Origin: Campylobacteraceae bacterium
Lineage (GTDB): Bacteria > Campylobacterota > Campylobacteria > Campylobacterales > Sulfurovaceae
Direction of reading: 5' to 3'
Length of the DNA stretch: 47,321 nt
Assembly: GCA_027014605.1 (NCBI GenBank)
Contig: JALWDJ010000020.1
Span: 1-47,321, forward strand
This document shows positions 25,606-33,503 of this stretch, piece after piece. The translations under genes and the position numbers were made by a program. Numbering within the stretch: position 1 is the first letter of the stretch; each line of letters opens with the position of its first letter. Below the pieces are notes generated by a model, which was given only the letters and a program-made list of their open reading frames with translations, searched no databases and was not told where the DNA came from.

Positions 25606-26463
25606 ATGGCATTTAATTATGATCAATACTTAAGAGTAAATAAAATGCCAACACTATGGTGTTGGGGTTGTGGTGATGGTGTTATTTTAAAATCATTTAT
25701 TCGTGCTGTTGATAAACTAGGTTGGAATAAAGATGATGTATGTGTAGTATCTGGAATTGGTTGTAGTGGTAGATTTAGCTCTTATGTTGATTTTAATACA
25801 ATTCATACAACACATGGAAGAACAGTAGCATTTGCAACAGGTGTAAAACTAGCAAATCCAGATAAACATGTCATTTGTGTTGCTGGTGATGGAGATGGTT
25901 TAGCAATTGGTGGTAACCATACAATTCATGGTTGTAGAAGAAATATAGATATAACTCTAATTATTATTCAAAACTTTATCTATGGTTTAACTAACTCTCA
26001 AACATCACCAACTACACCTCAAGGTTTCTGGACAGTGTCTCAGAAAGCTGGAAATATTGACCCAACATTTGATGGTTGTAAGTTAGCAGAGGCAGCTGGT
26101 GCTTCATTTGTAGCAAGAGAGAATGTAACAGCTCCTAAAAAACTTGAAAAAGTACTATATGAAGCTATGAAGCATAAAGGTTTTTCATATGTAGAGGCTG
26201 TATCTAACTGTCATATTAATCTTGGTAGAAAAAATAAAATGCAATCTGCTATGGCAAATCTTGATTGGATTGATAGTATTACTGTATCTAAAAAGAAATA
26301 TGATAAATTAAGTCCTGAAGAGCAATTAAATCTTCTTCCTACTGGTATCTTAAAGCAAGATACAGAAGCAAACGAATATTGTGATATGTATGAAGAGATT
26401 AAAAAAGTACATCAAGGTAAAAGAGGAAAAATTACCCAAGATGACTTTAAGAAAAAAATATAA
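25606..26463 (+). CDS. oorB: 2-oxoglutarate:acceptor oxidoreductase, beta (TPP) subunit
   Basis: OorB binds thiamine diphosphate. The 285 residues open with MPTLWCWGCGDGVILKSF, whose cysteines are typical for the iron-sulfur-linked beta subunits. The TPP signature GDGDGLAIGGNH runs into HGCRRNIDITLI, and IYGLTNSQTSPTTP is the conserved following segment. It lies 11 bases before oorC. Confidence 0.96.
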   Translation: MAFNYDQYLRVNKMPTLWCWGCGDGVILKSFIRAVDKLGWNKDDVCVVSGIGCSGRFSSYVDFNTIHTTHGRTVAFATGVKLANPDKHVICVAGDGDGLAIGGNHTIHGCRRNIDITLIIIQNFIYGLTNSQTSPTTPQGFWTVSQKAGNIDPTFDGCKLAEAAGASFVARENVTAPKKLEKVLYEAMKHKGFSYVEAVSNCHINLGRKNKMQSAMANLDWIDSITVSKKKYDKLSPEEQLNLLPTGILKQDTEANEYCDMYEEIKKVHQGKRGKITQDDFKKKI

Positions 26464-26474
26464 GGATAAGAGCT

Positions 26475-27035
26475 ATGAGTAGAATTGTAATGCGATTTAC
26501 TGGTGTTGGTGGACAAGGTGTTCTTCTTGCTGGTGAAATTTTTGCTGCTGCAAAGATTAAAGAGGGTGGTTTTGGAGTCAAAACTGCCACCTATACATCA
26601 CAAGTTCGTGGTGGAGCAACTGTTGTTGATATTCAATTAGATGATAAAGAGATTTTCTATCCTTATGCAATTGATGGACAAATTGATTTTATGCTATCTG
26701 TTGCAGATGTTAGCTATCAACAATTTAAAAATGGTGTAAAAGAGGGTGGAACAATTGTAATTGAACCAAACCTAGTACATCCTACTGAAGAAGATAGAAA
26801 AAAGTGGAATATTATTGAGATACCTATTATTACTATTGCTAAAGAGGAAGTTGGAAATGTAATTACTCAATCAGTAGTTGCACTTGCAATTGCTAATACA
26901 TACACCAATGCTTTAGATGAAAAACTTCTTATAGAAACAATGCTTAGTAAAGTTCCTCCTAGATTTCATGAACTAAATAAGAAAGCTTATGAATTAGGTA
27001 AAAAATATGCTAAAGAGGCTATAGCTAAAGCATAA
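26475..27035 (+). CDS. oorC: 2-oxoglutarate:acceptor oxidoreductase, gamma subunit
   Basis: OorC is the 186-residue gamma subunit. It starts with MRFTGVGGQGVLLAGEI, the family signature, and has TSQVRGGATVVDIQL (about 41-55). It completes the oorDABC operon, which ends in a hairpin 13 bases after its stop. Confidence 0.96.
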   Translation: MSRIVMRFTGVGGQGVLLAGEIFAAAKIKEGGFGVKTATYTSQVRGGATVVDIQLDDKEIFYPYAIDGQIDFMLSVADVSYQQFKNGVKEGGTIVIEPNLVHPTEEDRKKWNIIEIPIITIAKEEVGNVITQSVVALAIANTYTNALDEKLLIETMLSKVPPRFHELNKKAYELGKKYAKEAIAKA

Positions 27036-27047
27036 TTAATTCAATGA

Positions 27048-27068
27048 GAGGTAACAATGGGTTACCTC
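27048..27068 (+). terminator. Hairpin terminator between convergent oorC and the small secreted gene
   Basis: GAGGTAAC (27048-27055) and GTTACCTC (27061-27068) form a perfect 8-base-pair stem with an AATGG loop. A T-rich tail ATCATTATTTACATTTT follows on the + strand. It can act in both directions between the convergent genes. Confidence 0.6.
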
Positions 27069-27072
27069 ATCA

Positions 27073-27255
27073 TTATTTACATTTTGTAGTGTTTTTGTCC
27101 TTTAGAACACTATCTAGTGTATCTTTTTTACAACCTTTTACAGGTTTTTTAGATTTTTCTATTATTGGCTTTCCATTAGAATCCCACTTTACTTTACCTC
27201 CATTTGCACCCATAACTAATAATACTAATAGTAATAATAGTTTCAATAATCTCAT
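27073..27255 (-). CDS. Small secreted protein, function unknown
   Basis: This 60-residue product begins with a strongly hydrophobic signal sequence, MRLLKLLLLLVLLVMGANGG, with possible cleavage after MGANG or earlier. The mature part is basic and has two cysteines (VKGCKKD and TTKCK) that could form a disulfide. AAAAGGATAAAAAG precedes the ATG. It is short, so a chance frame is possible, but the signal peptide and ribosome site argue for a real gene. The convergent hairpin at 27048 would end its transcript. Confidence 0.6.
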   Translation of the reverse strand: MRLLKLLLLLVLLVMGANGGKVKWDSNGKPIIEKSKKPVKGCKKDTLDSVLKDKNTTKCK

Positions 27256-27503
27256 CTTTTTATCCTTTTTATAAAAGTTTAAAATTAAAAATACTCTTTA
27301 AAAGTATTGATATATATATAGTATATCAGTTTTATATAAATTTTTTTTTAAAAAATATATTAATTTTTAAAAAAAAGGAAAAAGTTAGTATTTTACTATA
27401 TTTTATGTTAATTTAAAATTTTTTATAGATAAAATGGAATATCTTAAGTTTTTTTTAAAAATAAAATGTAATTTTGAATTAAATTATGTTATAGTTTTTA
27501 TCT

Positions 27504-28262
27504 CTATTTAAAGTTTATCATCTCTCTTTTTATATTATTATATAATTCTCTCCACCATAGATGTTTTTGATTTTTTATCTCTACCTCCATATGTCTAAAA
27601 TCAACAGGAGATAGAATAACTTTTATATTTTTAATACCAACTTTTTTGGCTAAAAAATATAACTCTTCTATCTTTTTATCTCCTATAGGAATACACCCTA
27701 TAGTTCTATTACTTCCATGTATCATAATATCTCCCCCAAGATTCACTCTCTTCTCTTTTTTTGCCATCTTTTTATCAAAAGAGTTTGGATAGTTTATCTT
27801 TAAGGAGAGATGAAACTTACTATTTGGATTGAGATATGATATACCATAAATCCCTTCTGGGATTTGTCTATCTCCCTCTTTTAATTTAGGACCTAGTCTG
27901 CCTGAGAATGCCGTAAATTTATAATTGGTTATATGTCTCCATTTTCCATTTTTTACTCTTCCCCAAACCTCCAAAATCTTCTCATACTTTAAACCAATTA
28001 GAGTTAACTCTGTAGGATATAATATAAAATCACTCTTAGCTAAAGCTATCTTTATCTTCTGTTTACTTGATAAATTTTCATCTCTATTCTTTACAATAGT
28101 TATATTTCTCTCAACTATTCTTGTTATCTTACTAGGATATTTAGAAGACTCTCTTTTTATAGATATATCTTTTTGAAAATAAAATTTTTTATTATAGAAG
28201 TAAAATAGTAAAATAGAGATAATAAATAAGGCAAATATAAAACCAAATATAAAATTTTTCAT
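27504..28262 (-). CDS. L,D-transpeptidase family protein (YkuD/YafK-like)
   Basis: This 252-residue enzyme has an N-terminal membrane anchor (about 4-23) and a YkuD catalytic domain. His182 in MIHGSN and Cys190 in RTIGCIPI form the family's active-site signature, about 8 residues apart. The flanking IPEGIYGISYLN is also typical. Such enzymes cross-link or trim murein or attach proteins to it in the periplasm; the H. pylori Csd6 and Campylobacter Pgp2 enzymes that shape helical cells use the same fold. Whether this one transfers or hydrolyses is not visible. It is 4 bases downstream of murG. Confidence 0.88.
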   Translation of the reverse strand: MKNFIFGFIFALFIISILLFYFYNKKFYFQKDISIKRESSKYPSKITRIVERNITIVKNRDENLSSKQKIKIALAKSDFILYPTELTLIGLKYEKILEVWGRVKNGKWRHITNYKFTAFSGRLGPKLKEGDRQIPEGIYGISYLNPNSKFHLSLKINYPNSFDKKMAKKEKRVNLGGDIMIHGSNRTIGCIPIGDKKIEELYFLAKKVGIKNIKVILSPVDFRHMEVEIKNQKHLWWRELYNNIKREMINFK

Positions 28263-28266
28263 TAAT

Positions 28267-29277
28267 TTAATACTTTTTCAAAAGTTTTGCTATCTTTAAA
28301 GCTCCATCTTTCTCAATCATACTCTGAAGCTTTTTACTAATTGAATGAATATCTTCTTTCTCTATTATTTTTAAAATTTTGCTAGAGTTTATATCATCTT
28401 CTCTCATAATCCAAGCTACACCTTTATCTGCTAAAAATTTAGCATTATAGTATTGATGGTCACTAGCTGCGTATGGATATGGGATAAACACAGTAGGACA
28501 ACCAATTGCACTAAGTTCCCATAACGTAGATGCTCCTGCTCTTGCCACTGCAAAATCAGCCTCTTGCATATATGAACTCAACTTATCTGTAAATCCAAAA
28601 ACGGTAGCTTTTACATTTATATCTCTATATAACTGTTTAACCTCAACTAAATTTCTCTCTCCTGCTTGATGTATTATTTTAATATTCATATCATCTAATC
28701 TTCTAGCAAGTTTTAGAGCTAATTCATTAATGGCAACTGCTCCTTGTGAACCACCTAAAAAAATAATAGTTTTTACCTTATCTCGAACTCTAGCTTTTTG
28801 AAAAAACTCTTTTTTTATTGGATATGCTTTAATTAGGCTATCTTTATCATAAGATGATATAAAATATTCTGAATATGGTTTTAGTAATCTATTTAGAGAG
28901 CCAATATGTGCATTCTGTTCATGAATAACTAAAGGAATACCCAAAAGTTTTGAAGCAAATGAGGTTGGAGCTGCTGAAAATCCACCTACACAAAATACTA
29001 CTTTAATATTATGCTCTTTTAAAATTTTTCTAGCTTTAAGAGTGGCTCTTATAAGCATAAATATAGATTTAAATCTACCTAAAATACCTTGATTTACAAA
29101 ACCTTGTGTATCTAAAAAATATGAAGATTTAAAATCTTTATCATTTTTAAACCAAGCCTTATCTTGACCTTTCGTTGAACCAATATATATAATATCCTCT
29201 CCACTAAGCTCCTCTTTTACTGCTTTTATAATAGCTAAGTGACCCCCTGTGCCACCCCCTGTCATTGCTATAGACAT
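28267..29277 (-). CDS. murG: UDP-GlcNAc:lipid I N-acetylglucosaminyltransferase MurG
   Basis: MurG adds GlcNAc to lipid I on the inner face of the membrane to give lipid II. The start is set at 29277: AAAGGAGAA lies just before this ATG, and the protein then begins MSIAMTGGGTGGH, the family N-terminus. A longer frame from 29319 lacks this support. The protein has 336 residues. IIFLGGSQGA and ARAGASTLWELSAIGCPTVF (with the catalytic and donor-binding region) are intact. It lies between ftsW (69 bases upstream) and the L,D-transpeptidase. Confidence 0.96.
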   Translation of the reverse strand: MSIAMTGGGTGGHLAIIKAVKEELSGEDIIYIGSTKGQDKAWFKNDKDFKSSYFLDTQGFVNQGILGRFKSIFMLIRATLKARKILKEHNIKVVFCVGGFSAAPTSFASKLLGIPLVIHEQNAHIGSLNRLLKPYSEYFISSYDKDSLIKAYPIKKEFFQKARVRDKVKTIIFLGGSQGAVAINELALKLARRLDDMNIKIIHQAGERNLVEVKQLYRDINVKATVFGFTDKLSSYMQEADFAVARAGASTLWELSAIGCPTVFIPYPYAASDHQYYNAKFLADKGVAWIMREDDINSSKILKIIEKEDIHSISKKLQSMIEKDGALKIAKLLKKY

Positions 29278-29345
29278 ACATTCTCCTTTATCATAGATAT
29301 TAATAGAATAGAATATCAAAAAGTTACTTAAATAACTTTTTGACT

Positions 29346-30467
29346 CTATCTTCTTGGTTTAATCTCTTTAGAAATCATTAAAATTAAACCTATTGTTATA
29401 GATGATGCTACAATTTGAGAACCACCATAACTCAAAAATGGTACAGCAATACCTTTAATTGGAGTAATTCCTGATATTCCAAAACTATTAATTAAAAAAG
29501 AAAATATTAAAAGAAGTCCTGCTCCTACACAAAATAGATAATATATAGGATTATCTACTCTTGCTGCTATTTTAAATATACGAAATATAATAAATAGCAT
29601 AATTAAGACTATAAAAAAGATAGAGACAAAGCCTAACTCCTCTATTATTCCAGAAAGAATAAAATCGGTATGAACTTCGGATAGAAATCCAAGTTTATAT
29701 TGACCATTTCCAAGTCCCTGTCCAAAAAAACCACCATGATTAATCGCATCTAATGAGTTACTAATTTGATATGTCTCTAATCTATTTGCAGAGTTATCAA
29801 AAGATAGAAACCACTCTTTTATCCTCCTTACTCTATGAGGTTGAGTAACAATTAATAAACTTAAGCCAATTAAACCTATTGCAAATAGTATGGAAAAAAA
29901 TCTAAAACTACTACCAACTAGTAAAAAGAGAACTAATAAAGTTGCAGAGATTACTAGAGTTTGTCCTAAATCTTTTTGAAATACGGCTATAAGTAGAGTT
30001 GAAAGAATTAATATTACTAAATATGGTATAAAAATTCTAATTTCATCTTTAAGCTCCATAGCTCCTCTTGGAAGTCTTGTTCTAACAAGACTCATAGAGA
30101 TAAACATAATAAAGCCTATCTTATAAAACTCAACAGGTGTAATAGCTATAACTCCAAAATCTATCCACCGTTTAGCTCCACCTATACTTCTTACAAAACT
30201 CTCTGAGAGTAGAGGCATCATTAAAAGTATTGTTAAAAAAATTAAAAATATAACTACTCCAATAGGCTTAAACCATCTATTAGCATCTAATTTAGATAAA
30301 ATAACTATAAAGAATATACCTATTATTACTGCAATAAGTTGTCTTATAAAAAAGTGAGTATCTGAATAGTGATGTTGAATAATAGTATATGAGGATAGAG
30401 AGTAGCTCATTATAAGACCAATTAATAGCATTATAATAGTAGCTCCAAATAGTGGTTTATCAATCAT
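29346..30467 (-). CDS. ftsW: FtsW, division-type SEDS peptidoglycan glycosyltransferase
   Basis: FtsW polymerises septal glycan strands together with FtsI. The 373-residue protein has about ten membrane helices and the SEDS marks GGAKRWIDFGVIAITPVEFY (about 95-114), AVFQKDLGQTLV (about 161-172), INHGGFFGQGLGNGQYKLG and the end GIAVPFLSYGGSQ. Its place next to murG and diverging from ftsI supports FtsW rather than RodA; a second SEDS copy is at 13995. Confidence 0.94.
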   Translation of the reverse strand: MIDKPLFGATIIMLLIGLIMSYSLSSYTIIQHHYSDTHFFIRQLIAVIIGIFFIVILSKLDANRWFKPIGVVIFLIFLTILLMMPLLSESFVRSIGGAKRWIDFGVIAITPVEFYKIGFIMFISMSLVRTRLPRGAMELKDEIRIFIPYLVILILSTLLIAVFQKDLGQTLVISATLLVLFLLVGSSFRFFSILFAIGLIGLSLLIVTQPHRVRRIKEWFLSFDNSANRLETYQISNSLDAINHGGFFGQGLGNGQYKLGFLSEVHTDFILSGIIEELGFVSIFFIVLIMLFIIFRIFKIAARVDNPIYYLFCVGAGLLLIFSFLINSFGISGITPIKGIAVPFLSYGGSQIVASSITIGLILMISKEIKPRR

Positions 30468-30564
30468 CTTTCATCTCTTTTTGTATTATTTTGTGGTATT
30501 TTATCCAAAGTTTTTAAAAAAAATAGTAAAATAGTATATTCGTATATATATATAAATCATAAAT

Positions 30565-30570
30565 TATAAT
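30565..30570 (+). promoter_or_regulatory. -10 element of ftsI
   Basis: TATAAT lies 21 bases before the ftsI ATG at 30592, with AGGAAAAG as ribosome site. It is within the 124-base gap to the divergent ftsW. Confidence 0.5.
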
Positions 30571-30591
30571 ATTTAGTTAATTAGGAAAAGA

Positions 30592-32412
30592 ATGGAAGAA
30601 AATTATAATGATAATAGAATAATAGAGTATAGGAGTAGTATCCTTTTAGGTATATTTATAATTATTACCCTTTTATTAATTACTTTTTTAATTACAATCA
30701 TATCTACAATAAATAGCAATAGACATACCAATAATAAATTTTCTACTATCAGAGATAGAGCTATTAGAGGCTCTATTATATCTGCTGATGGTTATTCTAT
30801 AAGTTATAGTCAAAAATTATATAGAGCTGAAGTAAATACTCTTAGTATAGAACCTAAAAAGAGAAATCTATTTATTAATCTATTTAGTATCTATAGTGGA
30901 ATAGATAAATATAAAATAGAGCAAAAATTTCATAATAAACAAGGTAAATTAATCAGAGGAAGAGTTGTTTTAAGTAGAAATATTGATATCAGATTAGCAA
31001 GTGATTTAAAATCATTAAGTAGAAAATTAAATAGTATGAGAGTATTTAGACCACTAGATAAAAGTAAACCTCATCTTATATTAGGATTAGATATTATAGC
31101 AGATAATGAGAAGAGATTTTTTCCCTATAAAACACTTCTCACTCCAACAGTAGGTTATGTTCAAAATAGAGAGAAAAATGGTTACAAATCACCAGTAGCT
31201 ATCAAAGGTTTAGAAAAAGAGTATAATTCATATTTAGCACCAACTAGAGATGGTTTAATTAAAGGAAAGAGAGATGTATTAGGGACTGTAATTAGAACAA
31301 AAGATAGTATTAATATCTCAAGAATAGATGGAATGAATTTGCATATCAATATAGCACTAGATTTTCAAAAAAGTATTGAGGATATACTTGATAGTATGAA
31401 AAAAGAGATTAAAGCAGATGAGATTTTAGTAGCTGTTATGAACTCAAAGACAGGACAAATTATCTCTCTAGCTACCTCAGAGAGATTTAATCCAGAACAT
31501 ATATATCAAAAAGATGTAAAGATATTAAATCCCAATTTTACAGAGTATCTATATGAACCAGGGTCTGTTATAAAACCACTAACTCTCTCTATTGCCTTAG
31601 AAAATAATAGAGTTAATTTAAATAGAGAGATTAAATTAGGTGGTAAGTATAGAGTTAATAAGAAATATACTATTACAGATGATAGTTATTTTAAATCTTT
31701 AACACCAAGAGGAATTATTATACACTCATCAAATATTGGTATATCTAAAATTGCATGGCAATTATCGGGAAAAGAACTTTATGATGGTTTTAGAGCATTT
31801 GGATTAGCTCAGAAAAGTGGAATAGATTTATCTAAAGAACTTAAAGGAAAAATTAAAGCTCCATATCTTTTAGACTATCCAACATATAGTGCAAATAGTG
31901 CTTATGGATATGGAATGTATGTAAATTTTATGCAATTAATCAAAGCCTATAGTGCATTTAATAATGATGGAGTAGCAGTTACTCCAAAAATTGCAGACTA
32001 CCTATCAGATAACGCAAATAGAGAGTATGATATAGAAGGAGATATACCACCTCTTAAGAGCTGTTCATCAAAAACAGCAAAGATAATACATAGTATTTTA
32101 ATTGATGTAGTTAAAAAAGGAACAGGTAGAAATGCACAATATGATGGATTAGAGATAGGTGGAAAGACAGGAACTGCTCATATAGCATATAAGGGAAAAT
32201 ATATAGAAGAGTATCATAGTAGCTTTTTAGGATTTGTAAATGATAAATTTAATCATAAATATACAGTAGGGGTACTTGTTATTAAACCTAAAAAGTTCTA
32301 TTTTGCATCGCAAACAGCAGTACCAACATTTCGTAAAGTTATCGAGCGAATGGTTGATTTTAACTATCTAAAACCAGATAGAGTTAATAATATAGAATAT
32401 GTAGATTTTTAA
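30592..32412 (+). CDS. ftsI: Class B penicillin-binding protein, FtsI/PBP3 type
   Basis: FtsI cross-links septal murein. The 606-residue protein has one N-terminal membrane helix (about 16-40), the pedestal domain starting near RAIRGSIISADG (56-67), and a transpeptidase domain with all three motifs: Ser325-x-x-Lys328 (EPGSVIKPL), Ser379-Ser-Asn381 (IHSSNIG) and Lys525-Thr-Gly (GGKTGTAH). Its partner FtsW is divergent across 124 bases. A PBP2 role with RodA is an alternative, but context favours division. Confidence 0.92.
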   Translation: MEENYNDNRIIEYRSSILLGIFIIITLLLITFLITIISTINSNRHTNNKFSTIRDRAIRGSIISADGYSISYSQKLYRAEVNTLSIEPKKRNLFINLFSIYSGIDKYKIEQKFHNKQGKLIRGRVVLSRNIDIRLASDLKSLSRKLNSMRVFRPLDKSKPHLILGLDIIADNEKRFFPYKTLLTPTVGYVQNREKNGYKSPVAIKGLEKEYNSYLAPTRDGLIKGKRDVLGTVIRTKDSINISRIDGMNLHINIALDFQKSIEDILDSMKKEIKADEILVAVMNSKTGQIISLATSERFNPEHIYQKDVKILNPNFTEYLYEPGSVIKPLTLSIALENNRVNLNREIKLGGKYRVNKKYTITDDSYFKSLTPRGIIIHSSNIGISKIAWQLSGKELYDGFRAFGLAQKSGIDLSKELKGKIKAPYLLDYPTYSANSAYGYGMYVNFMQLIKAYSAFNNDGVAVTPKIADYLSDNANREYDIEGDIPPLKSCSSKTAKIIHSILIDVVKKGTGRNAQYDGLEIGGKTGTAHIAYKGKYIEEYHSSFLGFVNDKFNHKYTVGVLVIKPKKFYFASQTAVPTFRKVIERMVDFNYLKPDRVNNIEYVDF

Positions 32413-32488
32413 TAACCAATTATATTAAAAATAGATATTATAAATATGATTAATATTTATTTAAGTTTTATTATGTTAAACTTAGTGT

Positions 32489-33085
32489 ATGAATTATATA
32501 ATAAATCTAAAAAAGATAAAAATATCTCCAGATTTAGTTAAAAAACTATCTATAGTTTTTGTAATAACCTTTGCTATTATGGTTATGCTTGATTTAAACC
32601 AAAACTCCATAGAGGTGATGGAGTCAAAATCAAAATTACCAAAAGTTAAAATAGAAAAGGAGTATTATGATAATGGTGTAATAAAAAAAATAACTCATAT
32701 TGTAAATGGAAAAAAAGAGGGCTCTTTAGATGAATTTTATGAAAATGGTGCTATTGAATGGCAGAGTAACTATAAAAATGGTCTAAAAAATGGTATTCAA
32801 CGATGGTACAATACCAATAATATCTTAGAGTGGGAATGTGAATATAAAAATGATAAAAAAAATGGGTTAGAGACTATCTACTATCCTGATGGAAAACTTA
32901 GAAGAGAGACACACTATAAAAAAGGTATGAAGCATGGATGGGAAAGAATATATTTTAGAAATGGACAGATACAAATAGAAGCAGAATATTATAATAATAT
33001 GTTACATGGAAGATATAGAAAATATCATAAAAATGGAAAACTTATATTTAATCATCGATATGAAAACAATAAAAGAGTAAAATAA
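32489..33085 (+). CDS. Membrane-anchored MORN/YwqK-type repeat protein
   Basis: This 198-residue protein has a short cytosolic start, one membrane helix (about 20-36) and then five or six repeats of about 23 residues of the YwqK/MORN-variant kind: YYDNGVIKKI, FYENGAIEWQSNYKNG, YYPDGKLRRETHYKKGMKHG, YFRNGQIQIEAEY, YHKNGKLIFNHRYE. Proteins of this group are often labelled antitoxins of a YwqJ/YwqK pair, but no toxin gene is adjacent, so I do not assume that role. Likely a periplasmic beta-sheet scaffold. No strong ribosome site precedes the ATG. Confidence 0.83.
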   Translation: MNYIINLKKIKISPDLVKKLSIVFVITFAIMVMLDLNQNSIEVMESKSKLPKVKIEKEYYDNGVIKKITHIVNGKKEGSLDEFYENGAIEWQSNYKNGLKNGIQRWYNTNNILEWECEYKNDKKNGLETIYYPDGKLRRETHYKKGMKHGWERIYFRNGQIQIEAEYYNNMLHGRYRKYHKNGKLIFNHRYENNKRVK

Positions 33086-33113
33086 GATTTAAAATAATAA
33101 AAAGGAATAATAT

Positions 33114-33461
33114 ATGAATAAACGAGAAGAGAAAATTGAAGCTATGATTGCAGAAGCAAAAAAGTTAGGCTTAAATATTAGTGATGATTTAATTACGAAA
33201 GTAGTTATTGGTCTAGGCCCATCTATATATAAAAAGGCTAGTGAGTTAGTATCTTGTAGCCAACCTAAAGAGTTGGAAACTATTAAAAATAACTTTTTAA
33301 AGAAAAAATTAGGTTTAACCAATAGTGATGAAGAGTTAGATAGTGCCATAAAAGAGGTATGTGAACAACTTGGTACATCAAATAGAGCTAAAAAGAGAGT
33401 TCACTTCTATGCACTATTAGCCATGAAATTTAATAAAGAGAGTGTTTACGAAACAAAATAA
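33114..33461 (+). CDS. DUF2853 family protein
   Basis: This 115-residue helical protein matches DUF2853, known from a structure but not from function. Visible marks are DDLITKVVIGLGPSIYKKA (about 24-42), ELETIKNNFLKKKLGL (about 53-68) and the end MKFNKESVYETK. AAAAGGAAT lies 7 bases before the ATG. A clear terminator follows it. Confidence 0.88.
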   Translation: MNKREEKIEAMIAEAKKLGLNISDDLITKVVIGLGPSIYKKASELVSCSQPKELETIKNNFLKKKLGLTNSDEELDSAIKEVCEQLGTSNRAKKRVHFYALLAMKFNKESVYETK

Positions 33462-33473
33462 TCTCTTTAGAAA

Positions 33474-33503
33474 TAACACCTATCTCTAGGTGTTAATATT
33501 TTA
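33474..33503. terminator. Perfect hairpin terminator between convergent genes
   Basis: TAACACCTA (33474-33482) and TAGGTGTTA (33487-33495) form a perfect 9-base-pair stem with a TCTC loop, then ATATTTTAA on the + strand. It ends transcription of the DUF2853 gene and, in the other direction, may serve the cellulase gene that stops at 33501. Confidence 0.7.

Noticed and set aside
27256-27503. Possible 25-residue frame at about 27433 in the AT-rich gap
   Set aside because: There is no ribosome site, and stop-free short frames are frequent in such AT-rich DNA.
32489-33085. Antitoxin function for the YwqK-type repeat protein
   Set aside because: No toxin-like gene is adjacent and the protein is membrane-anchored; the database label alone is not enough.
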